Positions 9,064 through 19,390 of a stretch of 64,000 bases of DNA are shown here, one piece after another. Under the pieces are notes generated by a model. The model was not told the origin of the DNA. It ran no database searches and saw only the letters and a list, made by a program, of their open reading frames with translations. Made by a program: the position numbers and the translations under genes. Source of the stretch: Planctomycetota bacterium (GTDB lineage: Bacteria > Planctomycetota > UBA1135 > GCA-002686595); contig PKCK01000063.1 in NCBI GenBank assembly GCA_002862085.1, positions 1-64,000 on the forward strand. Direction: 5' to 3'. Every line of letters begins with the position of its first letter. The stretch's first letter is position 1.

Positions 9064-10515
9064 TTAGCGCGCGGGGTCGGCGCTCGGGTCGTTCTCGGCG
9101 GACCCTTCCACGCCCTCACTCGTGGCTAATGTTCTCGCCTTGAAGCCGTCCCGCGGCAGGACGACTTCGACGCGGAATCGTCCATCGTCTCCCGAGGCCG
9201 AGACCGTACCCGAGAGGAGCTCCACCAGCTGAAGGCACAGAGCCAGCCCGAGGCCTGCGTGGCGCCCGACGGCGGACCGTGCGTCATCCGACCGCCAGAA
9301 CGCATCGAAGGCATGTTGCACCAACTCCTCGTCGAGCCCTGTGCATTCGTTCTCGACGACCACCACGACATCGGTGCCGCGCGGTGAGGCCGTGAGCCGC
9401 GCCGTCGAGCTCGCGTCGGCGTAGTTGCCCAGATTCTCCAGCAGGTTCTGGAACACGCGCCCGAGGAGCTGGCGGTCGCTGGAGATCCAGAGATCAGGGT
9501 CGATCTCGATCTCCAGCAGCACCCCGCGCTCGGCTGACGCGTCGCTGTACGGGGCCCAGCTCTCGAGAGCGAGCTGCCGGAGCGCGAAGCGTTCCGGGCG
9601 CACCACGGCGTTCGGCGAGGCGGTCCGCGCCAGCTCCAGCAGGCGCCCGACCAGCCGCTCCAGCTGCGTCGTGATCCTCAGCGCCGTCTGCTCGCTCTCG
9701 CGGTGCTCGCCGGCGTCCCGCTCGCGGGACAGCGACACCTCGAGGGTGGAGCGGAGCCCCGCCAAGGGCGTTCTCAACTCGTGGGCCGCATGGGCGGCGA
9801 AGTCGTGCTCACGTTCGATGGCGGATCCGACGCGTTCGCGGAACCCGTTGAGGCGGTCGACGACCGGCGCCAGCTCGACGGAGGCTCCCGGGAGCGAGAA
9901 CGGCTGATCGAGCTCGGATTCGCCCTTTCTCTGGATCTGATCCCCGAGGTCCTCGAGGGGTGCCAGGCCACGCCTGACGACCCAGGTCAAGCCAGCGGCC
10001 GAGAGAAGGCTCGTGACGATCCAGGAGAGCGCGATGAGCAGCCGGAGCTGCCCGAGGATGCTCTCGAGCTCCTCCTCGGGCTGTGCGACGATCACCTCCA
10101 CGGGGTGCGCGCCGGGCGAGGAGACAGGGGCTCGTAGATCCGGAACGAGGCTCGATCGAAGCGGGTCGGGTCGCTCGGGTCGGGGAGGCAGATAGCGCAC
10201 GGCCACCGCGCGTGCCCGCCTCCCGTCCTCGAGTTCGATGTCGGCGAACTTCGGAACGCCAGGCTCCTCCGCGAAACGCGGGAGCGACTGCCTGCCGAGC
10301 GCGGGGGCGCGCGCGAGGACGATCTCGTCCCCGAGCCAGCATTCGTAGAGGTCGCGAGACGTGCTCTCCTCGGGGAGTGCGCTCGACAGGGAGAGCGGGA
10401 ACTCCGGTTGGTCCTGCGCCGGCGCCGCTTCGGACGCCAGCACGCGGTCCGTGAACCGCCACCAGGCTCCGCCGAGCGCCGCGACCGCGACGAGCGCTGT
10501 GAGAAGGCGGATCAT
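9064..10515 (-). CDS. Membrane sensor histidine kinase of the glucan locus
   Basis: This 483-residue kinase has an N-terminal membrane helix, a periplasmic sensing region (about 25-155), a second helix (about 157-180), a short HAMP-like linker and a kinase core. The H-box HAAHELRTPL carries the phospho-accepting His245. The N-box is QNLLENLGNYA, the F-box FWRSDD and the G2 box HAGLGLAL. The G1 box is odd: the usual DxGxG reads NECTG, so ATP binding may be altered. The start (ATG 10515) overlaps the GH17 stop as ATGA, and the response regulator lies just before GH17, so these two signalling proteins are very probably partners. The periplasmic ligand, perhaps a beta-glucan fragment, is inference. 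Confidence 0.88.
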   Translation of the reverse strand: MIRLLTALVAVAALGGAWWRFTDRVLASEAAPAQDQPEFPLSLSSALPEESTSRDLYECWLGDEIVLARAPALGRQSLPRFAEEPGVPKFADIELEDGRRARAVAVRYLPPRPERPDPLRSSLVPDLRAPVSSPGAHPVEVIVAQPEEELESILGQLRLLIALSWIVTSLLSAAGLTWVVRRGLAPLEDLGDQIQRKGESELDQPFSLPGASVELAPVVDRLNGFRERVGSAIEREHDFAAHAAHELRTPLAGLRSTLEVSLSRERDAGEHRESEQTALRITTQLERLVGRLLELARTASPNAVVRPERFALRQLALESWAPYSDASAERGVLLEIEIDPDLWISSDRQLLGRVFQNLLENLGNYADASSTARLTASPRGTDVVVVVENECTGLDEELVQHAFDAFWRSDDARSAVGRHAGLGLALCLQLVELLSGTVSASGDDGRFRVEVVLPRDGFKARTLATSEGVEGSAENDPSADPAR

Positions 10516-11900
10516 CGGGTCACCTCCGCGCTCGCGATGGCGCGTGCGAAGTACGCCTCGGGGATCTCGACCTCGCTGTCCACGGGGGCCGGGACGAAGT
10601 CGTCCTGGAAGAGGAAGGCCGCATAACGCGTCGCCTGTCGGTCACCCACGCCGGTGGTCACGTCGACCTCGAACCTGCCGGTGGAGCTGATCCGGACCGT
10701 GGGTGCCAGATACGAGGGCTTCGTGTACCAGACTCCGCCGACCTGGAGGAGCACCGCGACGTGGTGGGTGAGGGTGCCGATCCCGGACACCTCCCCCACC
10801 AGGTTCGCGTCGCTCCCGGGCGGTGGGACGCTGGTGAAGGCGAGCTGCGGCTCGCCGATGTCGGTGGCGATGCCGTCGAACACGGCCTGCATCCCCGGCT
10901 TGAGAACGCCGTCGCGGTCCCTGTAGCCCCAATGGGCGCCCTGGGGCCCCTCGTACCGCTCCTTCCAGGGCTCGTCGAGCGGCGAGAAGTAGGTGTAGCG
11001 GACGTCGTTGAGCCTCGCCCAGGAGACGAACTCGAGGAAGAAGCGCGCTGCGTTCTCGGGGTTGGCGACGGCCTCTCCCACGTCGTCGCCCCCGGAGGGC
11101 CAGCCAGCCTCGGACACCACGACGGGCTTGCCCTGGGCGTACTCACGCATCGAGTCGTGCCACGCGGCGAGAGTCGGAATGGCCTCGTCGATGGAGACAC
11201 CATCCCAGTAGGGGTAGTAGTTGACGTAGACGAGGTCGATCAGCGGCAGGAGCTCCGGGTGATCCAGGAAACTCTCGCGCGTGTCCGCGGTGGTGATCGG
11301 GATCTCCTTCGGGATCATTCGCCGTGCCTCGACGAGCAGCTGCATGAGCTCCTCGACGGGGAGGTCCTCGCGGAGGAGCACCTCGCTCCCGATCACCGCC
11401 ACGTCCACGTCCCCCTCGCGACAGAGTCTCGCGAGGGTCCGTAGCTGGAGGCGGTTGGTCTCCGCGTTGCCGTTGATCCAGGCGCCGATCACCGCTTCCT
11501 TGCCGAGCTGGTGGAGGAGCCAGCCGGTGCTCTCCAACCCGCCGGCCACTCCGTAGGTCCGGACCATGTTCGAGTCGTCCCGGATGAGCTGAAGGCGGTC
11601 CCAGATCTCCTGCGCGGTGATCGTCGCCCCTCGGTTCGGGTCCTTGTCACCGACCCAGGGGCTGAAGGCGATCCCCTCGAGCGCGTAACGACGATTCGAC
11701 GAGGGTCTGGCGCCTGGCCCGGCGGAGAGTTCGCTCGACGCGGCCGCGCCGGTCGAATGCGCGAGGATCGTCAGCCCGCGATCACGTTCGCCCAGGAGCC
11801 GGTCCCGGACGACGAGGTACAGCGTGACCCCGTTGATCGCGAGGAAGCCGGAGACCGCGATGAGCGTGCCGACCGTGATGCGCCGGCGGATGGAGCTCAT
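10512..11900 (-). CDS. Membrane-anchored GH17 glucan beta-1,3-glucosidase/endoglucanase
   Basis: This 462-residue protein starts at ATG 11900, sharing ATGA with the stop of the response regulator gene. A hydrophobic segment at about 10-31 is a signal anchor, so the enzyme faces the periplasm or outside. The GH17 barrel spans about 70-345. Catalytic landmarks match the family: VIGSEVLLRE with acid/base Glu173, and VVSEAGWPSG with nucleophile Glu264. After the barrel is a small beta-rich domain (about 365-435) with HHVAVLLQVGGVWYTKP, which I cannot name. GH17 enzymes act on beta-1,3-glucans. Its position between a response regulator and a histidine kinase gene is unusual and links glucan cutting to glucan sensing. 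Confidence 0.88.
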   Translation of the reverse strand: MSSIRRRITVGTLIAVSGFLAINGVTLYLVVRDRLLGERDRGLTILAHSTGAAASSELSAGPGARPSSNRRYALEGIAFSPWVGDKDPNRGATITAQEIWDRLQLIRDDSNMVRTYGVAGGLESTGWLLHQLGKEAVIGAWINGNAETNRLQLRTLARLCREGDVDVAVIGSEVLLREDLPVEELMQLLVEARRMIPKEIPITTADTRESFLDHPELLPLIDLVYVNYYPYWDGVSIDEAIPTLAAWHDSMREYAQGKPVVVSEAGWPSGGDDVGEAVANPENAARFFLEFVSWARLNDVRYTYFSPLDEPWKERYEGPQGAHWGYRDRDGVLKPGMQAVFDGIATDIGEPQLAFTSVPPPGSDANLVGEVSGIGTLTHHVAVLLQVGGVWYTKPSYLAPTVRISSTGRFEVDVTTGVGDRQATRYAAFLFQDDFVPAPVDSEVEIPEAYFARAIASAEVTR

Positions 11901-12571
11901 CCCTGAAGGCCGAGGATGTAACCCTGACCGCGCTTCGTGTGCAGGATCTTCGGGTGCCCGGGGCCTTCCAGCTTCGCCCGGAGGTAGGACACGTACACGT
12001 CGATCACGTTGCTCGCGGCGTTGGAGCGGCTGTCGTAGAGGTGCTCGCGGATCTCGGACCGGGAGACGACCTGATCCTTGCGAAGAGCGAGATACTCGAG
12101 GAGCGCGTACTCGCGCGCGGTGAGCTCGACGAGAGCGCCTGCGAGACGGGCGCTTCGTGCGACGGTGTCCACGGCGAGGTCGCCGATCTCGATGGTCGGG
12201 GTCTTCCGCTCGTAGCGGCGACGGACGATGGCCCGCGTCCGGGCGAGGAGCTCGTCCATGTCGAACGGCTTCACGAGGTAGTCGTCGGCTCCGGAGTCCA
12301 GGCCCCGGATGCGGTCCTGCACGGTGTCCTTCGCGGTGAGCAGGAGCACGTCGCTCTGAACCTTCTCCTCGCGCAGCGTTCGTAGCACCTCGAGCCCGTC
12401 CAGTCCCGGCAGCATGAGATCCAGCACGATCACGTCGTACTGGCCTCCCATCCCGAGTTCGAGACCGCGGCTTCCGTCGGCTGCGACATCGACCGCGTGC
12501 CCCGCTTCGCGCAGGGCCTTGGCGGTTGCTATTCGCAGCGGTTCGTAGTCTTCGACGATCAGGACGCGCAT
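11897..12571 (-). CDS. OmpR/PhoB-family response regulator
   Basis: This 224-residue protein has a receiver domain (1-115) with acidic pocket Glu7-Asp8, phospho-acceptor Asp51 (VLDLMLPG), Thr79 and Lys101 (LVKPFD). A winged-helix DNA-binding domain follows (about 125-222), with ELTAREYALLEYLA and the wing motif TKRGQGYIL. It is the first gene of the glucan-locus cluster on the minus strand and is translationally coupled to GH17, with the sensor kinase next. It presumably controls the glucan genes and perhaps itself. An inverted repeat lies 24-41 bp upstream of its start codon. Confidence 0.95.
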   Translation of the reverse strand: MRVLIVEDYEPLRIATAKALREAGHAVDVAADGSRGLELGMGGQYDVIVLDLMLPGLDGLEVLRTLREEKVQSDVLLLTAKDTVQDRIRGLDSGADDYLVKPFDMDELLARTRAIVRRRYERKTPTIEIGDLAVDTVARSARLAGALVELTAREYALLEYLALRKDQVVSRSEIREHLYDSRSNAASNVIDVYVSYLRAKLEGPGHPKILHTKRGQGYILGLQG

Positions 12572-12594
12572 GCCCCGATCTTAAGCCCATAAGC

Positions 12595-12612
12595 AGTGCA
12601 ACTGTGTGCACT
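12595..12612 (-). promoter_or_regulatory. Inverted repeat upstream of the response regulator gene
   Basis: The sequence AGTGCA-N6-TGCACT has perfect 6-base arms. It lies 24-41 bp upstream of the response regulator start, where a promoter would be expected. On the minus strand a TTGAGT hexamer overlaps its upstream edge. Its symmetry suits a dimeric repressor or activator; OmpR-family regulators more often bind direct repeats, so the binding protein may be a different one. Confidence 0.4.
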
Positions 12613-12856
12613 CAAATCACGGCAGAATCGCCTTTGCGCTGTTCCGCTTCGACATGGACCAAGGCGTTCATCTCCCTCCAATCTAACGGCCGACTTTTGT
12701 CCATTGCGAAGCGCGGATCCTGAGTGACAGGCAACCCGCGATCGTCCTCCATGTCGACAGGGAGTCGCACCTCCGGAGGGCCGCTCTCGATCGCCGCGAG
12801 AAGTCAGCCGATCGATTCTGGGTGCACCGGACCATCCGACTCGCGACACTGCCGCG
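12613..12856. other. Divergent intergenic region
   Basis: This gap lies between the response regulator (minus) and the small Cys protein (plus) and should carry divergent promoters. It is less GC-rich than its surroundings near 12613-12715. I see no clear -35/-10 pair on the plus strand and no convincing gene. Confidence 0.4.
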
Positions 12857-13099
12857 ATGGCGAAGATGTGCTTCATCGACAAGGGGCGCCCTTGCGATCT
12901 GACTTGCAAGGCGGCGTTCCCGGTGGACGACCCGGTCGACCCCGTGGATTGCTATTTCGTGTGGCTCGCCGGGCATCTCGGCGAGGGCGCGATCGACTTT
13001 CGTCAGATGCTCGAGGGCAAGGCCCCTGGTGGTCCCGCCGGCCCTGGGGACGGCGAACCCGGGACGGGGCCCCTCGGGATGGACATCTCCCCCAACTGA
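12857..13099 (+). CDS. Small Cys-containing protein of unknown function
   Basis: This 80-residue reading frame has consistently GC-rich third codon positions, which supports real coding. It contains four Cys at residues 5, 13, 17 and 32 (spacing CX7CX3CX14C) in the region CFIDKGRPCDLTCKAAF...DCYFVW, then a Gly/Pro-rich tail from about residue 56. There is no signal peptide or membrane segment. The Cys pattern could bind a metal or form disulfides, but it matches no motif I can name. It stands alone, divergent from the response regulator and convergent with the phosphatase gene (18 bp between the stops). Confidence 0.55.
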   Translation: MAKMCFIDKGRPCDLTCKAAFPVDDPVDPVDCYFVWLAGHLGEGAIDFRQMLEGKAPGGPAGPGDGEPGTGPLGMDISPN

Positions 13100-13117
13100 G
13101 CCAGGAGCGGGTCTCGA

Positions 13118-13819
13118 TCAGGCCAGCGATTCGCCGGCTCCCAGCTCCAGCAGGGACGGCCGTCGTGAGCCCTGAGCGATCGGCCAGTCCAGGGCCACGA
13201 GGCCGCCCGGCTGCAGCGCGATCACCGGGGAGCGCTCCATCGGGATCTCCAGGGCGTGGCACACGGCGGAGCGCACGACCCACATGTGGGCCACGATCAG
13301 GATCCGGCCACCTGGGCGACTGGCCGCGAGGTCGGTGATCGCCGGGATCACCCTCTGGGCGACGTCCGCGGGCGATTCGCCGCCGGGCCCGGCCAGAGCG
13401 CCCCTTCTCTCGACCCAGCGACGGTACGCCTCAAGGTCCTCGCGCTGGAGATCCGCCAGTGCGACCCCGGCCCACGCACCCCGGTCCATTTCGACGAGGC
13501 GGGGGTCGTCCATGCGTGGAAGTCCGCGGTGGCGCCGGACGAGCGCCGCCGCGGTCTCTGCGCGTCGGAGTCCCGAGCTGACGACCGCGTCGAGGTGCGT
13601 ACCCGCGAGCGAGTCCGCCATCGCCCGGGACTGCCGCAGCCCGGCCTCGGAGAGCTCGACATCGAGGCTCCCGTAGATGGTCCCGCGGTGGCGGGCGTGC
13701 ACCTCTCCATGGCGCGCGAGCAGGACCAACGTCGTGTCCGTGCGGGGCGAGCGCTGCGAGACCATCCCGAGCACGATAGGCGGCGAGCGGAAGCCGGTCG
13801 AGCAGGGTGTGTCATCCAA
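13118..13819 (-). CDS. Histidine phosphatase (phosphoglycerate mutase family)
   Basis: This protein of up to 233 residues carries the branch-1 histidine phosphatase signature ARHGE near residue 35, where the catalytic His sits. A second-half IVAHMWVVR segment carries the other active-site His. The GTIYGSLDVELSEAGLRQ segment resembles CobC/alpha-ribazole phosphatase and GpmB-like enzymes, and the size fits the family. An ATG at 13765 would remove 18 residues and is an equally good start. The substrate is not evident: no cobalamin genes are nearby, so I would not call it CobC. Confidence 0.88.
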   Translation of the reverse strand: MDDTPCSTGFRSPPIVLGMVSQRSPRTDTTLVLLARHGEVHARHRGTIYGSLDVELSEAGLRQSRAMADSLAGTHLDAVVSSGLRRAETAAALVRRHRGLPRMDDPRLVEMDRGAWAGVALADLQREDLEAYRRWVERRGALAGPGGESPADVAQRVIPAITDLAASRPGGRILIVAHMWVVRSAVCHALEIPMERSPVIALQPGGLVALDWPIAQGSRRPSLLELGAGESLA

Positions 13820-14224
13820 CGACAGCGCGCGACATTCCGCCGCGCGCGCCTCGCCGCAGAGCCCCCTGGATTCGGCTTCGTGCCCGCTGGGAGAGAGCGG
13901 AGTGGTCGATAGTATATGCGCCCAGGCGATGCTCGAACCCAGGCGCCAAGCGCGTCGAGGTTCGTGCCGTCCCTTCCCGGCGCGTCTTCGGCGGCGCGCT
14001 CGCCGGCGGCCTCGAGTCGCCAGACCTCAGAACTTCTACCCACGCTCAACGCCCCTGTCGCGGGCTGCGAGCGCGCGAGCCAACCCCCACCCGCGCGGCG
14101 ACGTGCCCATGGGCGTCGGGCCCCGACCCGCTCCTGGCGTCGGATCCCTGGACCCGGGCGACCCGACTCGCGCGGACCGGATCCTCACGAGGTGCCCCGC
14201 AGCGCCTCGCGCCGCAGTACTCCG
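13820..14224. other. Intergenic leader region before sdhCAB
   Basis: This 405-bp gap separates the phosphatase gene (minus) and sdhC (plus), so promoters for both should lie here. The only AT-rich island is near 13905-13915 (GATAGTATATG), a possible -10 region on the plus strand, without a good -35. If used, it would give a 5' leader of about 300 nt. A T-loop-like string near 13931 does not form a tRNA arm. Confidence 0.4.
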
Positions 14225-14869
14225 ATGAATCCCTTCGTCCGCTTCCTGACCTCGTCGATCGGCCGCAAGTACGTGATGGCCGTCACGGGCCTGTCGCTGA
14301 CCTTGTTCCTGCTCGTCCACATGGCGGGCAATCTCACGATCTACGCGGGGAACCAGGCGTTCAACGACTACGCCGACCTCCTCGAGAGCAACCCACTGCT
14401 CCCGCTCGCCGAGGCCGGACTCGCGGGCCTCTTCCTGGTCCACGTCGCGTTCGCCGTCGGGCTGATCGCACGGAACAAGACCTCGCGCGAAGAGGGCTAC
14501 AAGGCGGAGCTCGGCATGGGTCGCAAGACCGTGGCGTCCACCACGATGTGGGTCACGGGCCCGCTGCTCCTGGTCTTCCTGCTGATCCACATCTGGGACT
14601 TCCGTATCGCGAAGGAGCTGGTGGAGGAGTACGACCTCGCCGAGATGGTGGTCGAGCGACTGAAGTCCCCCATCGGGTTCGGCATCTACGTGACCGCCAT
14701 CGCGCTCGTGGGACTCCACATGTGGCACGCGTTCCAGAGCGCCTTCCAGACCCTCGGCGTCGCTCATCCGCGCTATCGCGCGCTCATCACGCACACGGGC
14801 CGCCTGATCACGGCCCTGCTCGTCGCCGGCTTCGGCGGCATCCCGTTCTACCTCTTCTTCCTCGGTTGA
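14225..14869 (+). CDS. sdhC: Succinate dehydrogenase cytochrome b558 subunit
   Basis: This 214-residue membrane protein has about five hydrophobic helices. The start at ATG 14225 aligns with the family (MNPFVRFLTSSIGRKYVMAV); the frame extends upstream but without coding character. Helices carry conserved His residues for heme ligation, e.g. LLVHMAGNL (about 35-43), LVHVAFAVG, LLIHIWDFR and GLHMWHAFQS. The pattern is that of the single-subunit, diheme b558 family found with sdhA and sdhB in Bacteroidetes, Chlamydiae-related bacteria, Planctomycetes and Bacillus. It anchors the complex and passes electrons to quinone. The gene lies 12 bp before sdhA in the order C-A-B, typical for this class. 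Confidence 0.95.
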   Translation: MNPFVRFLTSSIGRKYVMAVTGLSLTLFLLVHMAGNLTIYAGNQAFNDYADLLESNPLLPLAEAGLAGLFLVHVAFAVGLIARNKTSREEGYKAELGMGRKTVASTTMWVTGPLLLVFLLIHIWDFRIAKELVEEYDLAEMVVERLKSPIGFGIYVTAIALVGLHMWHAFQSAFQTLGVAHPRYRALITHTGRLITALLVAGFGGIPFYLFFLG

Positions 14870-14881
14870 GGTGCCCTCGCA

Positions 14882-16825
<1,944 letters not shown>

Positions 16826-16859
16826 TCGACGCGCGATCCTGACCCACGCGTAAACCACC

Positions 16860-17630
16860 ATGATCCAGAAAACAGGCCACGGCGACATGAAGCTGACCCT
16901 CGAGGTCTGGCGTCAGGCCGCCCCGGGTGCGCCCGGCAAGTTCGAGACCTACGAGGTCGACGCGAACGAGCACATGTCCTTCCTCGAGATGCTCGACGTG
17001 CTCAATCAGCAGCTCGTGGAGCGGGGCGAGGAGCCGGTCGTGTTCGAGCACGACTGCCGCGAGGGCATCTGCGGATCGTGCAACCTCACCATCGACGGCA
17101 AACCTCACGGGCCTCGGGAGAGGACCACGGTGTGCCAGCTCCACATGCGGGAGTACCGCTCCGGTGATCGCATCCGCATCGAGCCCTGGCGGGCCAACGC
17201 CTTCCCCATCGTCAAGGACCTGATGGTGGATCGGAGCGCCTTCGACCGCATCCAGCAGGCGGGCGGCTACGTCTCGGTCAACACCGGCGCTGCGCCGGAC
17301 GCCCACGCGATCCCGGTCGCCAAGCAGAACGCGGACATGGCCTTCGACGCGGCCCAGTGCATCGGCTGCGGCGCGTGTGTCGCCGCCTGCCCGAACGCGT
17401 CAGCGATGCTCTTCACGTCGGCCAAGGTCAGCCAGTTCACCCTGCTGCCGCAGGGCCAGCCCGAGCGCGAGCGCCGCGTGCTCGCCATGGTGGAGACGAT
17501 GGACGAGGAGGGATTCGGCAACTGCTCGAACCACTACGAGTGCGAGGCCGCGTGCCCCAAGGCGATCTCCGTCACGAACATCGCTCGCATGAACCGCGAG
17601 TACGCGCGAGCGAGCCTCAAGAGGCGCTGA
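16860..17630 (+). CDS. sdhB: Succinate dehydrogenase iron-sulfur subunit
   Basis: This 256-residue subunit carries three clusters that relay electrons from FAD to the b-type heme. The 2Fe-2S site is CREGICGSC followed by a distant C near VCQLH; the 4Fe-4S site is [12 protein letters not shown]; the 3Fe-4S site is [12 protein letters not shown]. Met1 at 16860 or Met10 (16887) may be the start. It sits 34 bp after sdhA. Its last 14 bp overlap the end of the convergent orphan kinase gene, so the two transcripts share a short antisense stretch. Confidence 0.96.
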   Translation: MIQKTGHGDMKLTLEVWRQAAPGAPGKFETYEVDANEHMSFLEMLDVLNQQLVERGEEPVVFEHDCREGICGSCNLTIDGKPHGPRERTTVCQLHMREYRSGDRIRIEPWRANAFPIVKDLMVDRSAFDRIQQAGGYVSVNTGAAPDAHAIPVAKQNADMAFDAAQCIGCGACVAACPNASAMLFTSAKVSQFTLLPQGQPERERRVLAMVETMDEEGFGNCSNHYECEAACPKAISVTNIARMNREYARASLKRR

Positions 17631-18939
17631 GCGGAGGCGCGGCTGACGCTCCATCCCCCACGGCCGCCGCCGCGTTCCCGAGGAGCGCGGCGGCGTCTTC
17701 GTTGGCGATCCACCAGGCCGCCTCCGATCCCCCCGCTTCCCTCTGAAGTCGGTGCCCTCGCCGCTGGTCGCGATCGATGATCAGGCGGAGCGGGGTGGAC
17801 GGGGCCTCCCGAAGGCCGAGGTCGATGCGGGTCCCCGCTCCGGTCCGGCTCCTCACCTGGATGGGCAGGCCCGACTCCTCGAGCGCCACTGCCAGCGACG
17901 CCGTCCCGAGCCCCGTCGAAGCCGGTCGGCCGGATCGTCCCGGCGCCCGTGTGTCGGCCGGGGGCGCGTCGAGGAAGCGCTGGATCCGTTCGGAGTTCAT
18001 TCCCGCTCCGTCGTCCTCGACGGCCAGGATCCAGGTGAAGCCCGCCGCAACGCGGCGATCTCGCTCCGCGTCCTCGCCCCCCGTCTCGAGGCGCTCCGTC
18101 CAGAGGCTCACCGTGCCCGCTGCGCCGCGACGCCGTGCGGCGGCCTCGAGAGCGTTCGTGACGAGGTTTCGTATCGCTCGCCCGAAGCTCCCGGGTCGGA
18201 CCAGGACCTTCAGGTCGGCGGGCGCTCGGAGTCGAAGCCGTGGAGACGCGCCGGGCTCGATGCGCGCAGCCTCACTCGCCGCGCGCGACTCTCGTTCCAG
18301 GGTCGCCCTCAGCGAAAGGGCTTCGAGGGGGTGCGCGAAGAGGGAGCCGTCATCGCCGCGCAGGGCCTCCTGCGCGAGCTCCCGCGCGGCGTGCAGGGCG
18401 CGCGCGAGCTCGTCTCGCGCCGCGGTGCCGGCCTCGTCCTCCGCGCGTGAGCGCTCCTGGAAGAGGAGCGCCCGGGTGAGCTCGTTGCGCAGGTCATGAG
18501 CAGCGGCGAGCGCGCGACGCGCTCCTCGGGAGCGCTCCCGCGCGAGTTCGAGGGCCGCGCGGTCCTGCCGCCGTGCGTCGAGCGCCGCTGCGAGGGCCGC
18601 GATCTCCTCGAGGGTGCGGCGGGTCGGGAGGTCACCGCGTCGGGCGCCCGCGACCAGGCGGCCGCCGGACCCCGTGACGACCGCCAGCTCCTCCGCGGCG
18701 TCCCCCGAGGCCGCCGTGCCCCCCGGAGCCGCAGCGTGTCGCCAGCGGGCGATCGCCCTCAGCGTCGGGTGGACGAGCAGCGATCCCTCCTCCTCGACAG
18801 CGATGCCGCCCGGGATCCATCCCAGCCGGATGAGCCCGAGGCGACCCGCGGTCTCACCCCAGGCCTCCCTGAGCCGCCCTTCGGCGACCTCTCCGGGGGT
18901 GAGCAGGAGCTCGGTCAGGGAATGCCAGGGGTGGCCCAC
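17617..18939 (-). CDS. Soluble orphan histidine kinase
   Basis: This protein of about 440 residues starts at GTG 18939. The frame continues to an ATG at 19026, but the added codons have poorer coding character. It has no membrane helix. The N-terminal part (about 1-125) is an unassigned possible sensor region. A long helical stretch follows with [13 protein letters not shown], which holds the candidate phospho-His (HDLRN). The ATPase domain shows N-box [11 protein letters not shown]1 box DDGAGM and G2 box STGLGTASL. No response regulator is adjacent, so its partner is elsewhere. The C-terminal 50 residues after the ATPase domain are low complexity. The family assignment is firm; the signal and output are unknown. 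Confidence 0.8.
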   Translation of the reverse strand: MGHPWHSLTELLLTPGEVAEGRLREAWGETAGRLGLIRLGWIPGGIAVEEEGSLLVHPTLRAIARWRHAAAPGGTAASGDAAEELAVVTGSGGRLVAGARRGDLPTRRTLEEIAALAAALDARRQDRAALELARERSRGARRALAAAHDLRNELTRALLFQERSRAEDEAGTAARDELARALHAARELAQEALRGDDGSLFAHPLEALSLRATLERESRAASEAARIEPGASPRLRLRAPADLKVLVRPGSFGRAIRNLVTNALEAAARRRGAAGTVSLWTERLETGGEDAERDRRVAAGFTWILAVEDDGAGMNSERIQRFLDAPPADTRAPGRSGRPASTGLGTASLAVALEESGLPIQVRSRTGAGTRIDLGLREAPSTPLRLIIDRDQRRGHRLQREAGGSEAAWWIANEDAAALLGNAAAAVGDGASAAPPLSAS

Positions 18940-19390
18940 GGGGCCAGTGTGTCGTTCCGGGAGGGGGTAGTTCCAGCGCCTCCCACGCCAGGCCCCGGTC
19001 AAGAATGCGCTCCGGCGTGGGAGCACCCCTGTTCCCTCAGCGGAACGTCGCTCGCGGCCGCGGCATCAGGGCCGCCTCGCGTGCCGGGCGCCGGGGAATC
19101 CGTGACCGTACGCCCCGCCTCCCGGAATCGCCATCGAGGGCCTGTAGCCCGGCCTCTCGAAGCCCCTATCATGCTCGTCCGGCGCGGCGCCCCTCCTGGC
19201 GCCGCGGCGCGCGCGGCCCACCACCCTTCGTGGCATGGCCGTTGCACCCCGAGCGTCTCCAAGGCCGCGGGTCTCCTCCACCCCACGGCATCACCATCAC
19301 GATGTCTTCCGGTCCGGAAGCGTCGGCCAGCCAAGGCCGGCAGCCCGGGCCCGGGTCGAGCGACCCGTCCGTTCCAAGACCTTCAGAGTC
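18940..19390. other. Divergent intergenic region before the HEAT genes
   Basis: This 451-bp gap separates the orphan kinase (minus) from the first HEAT gene (plus). Plus-strand reading frames here lack a plausible start or family similarity. It contains a perfect 7-1-7 inverted repeat at 19306-19320 (CTTCCGG-T-CCGGAAG), 71-85 bp before the HEAT gene start. I could not identify a standard -35/-10 pair. Confidence 0.4.
19306..19320. promoter_or_regulatory. Perfect palindrome upstream of HEAT gene 1
   Basis: CTTCCGG-T-CCGGAAG is perfectly symmetric around one central base. The one-base centre cannot form a hairpin loop, so a DNA-binding dimer site is more likely than an RNA stem. GC-rich sequence makes chance palindromes more common, so this is tentative. 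Confidence 0.3.

Noticed and set aside
11901-12611. N-terminal extension of the GH17 frame through the response regulator
   Set aside because: Arg-rich out-of-frame reading of the response regulator gene; the ATG at 11900 gives a proper signal anchor.
13921-13960. tRNA-like GGGTTCGAGC string
   Set aside because: The bases on either side do not pair as a T-arm, and no anticodon or acceptor stem could be found.
19027-19390. Possible extra gene upstream of HEAT gene 1
   Set aside because: The frame lacks a good start and coding character; the signal peptide beginning at 19391 marks the real start.
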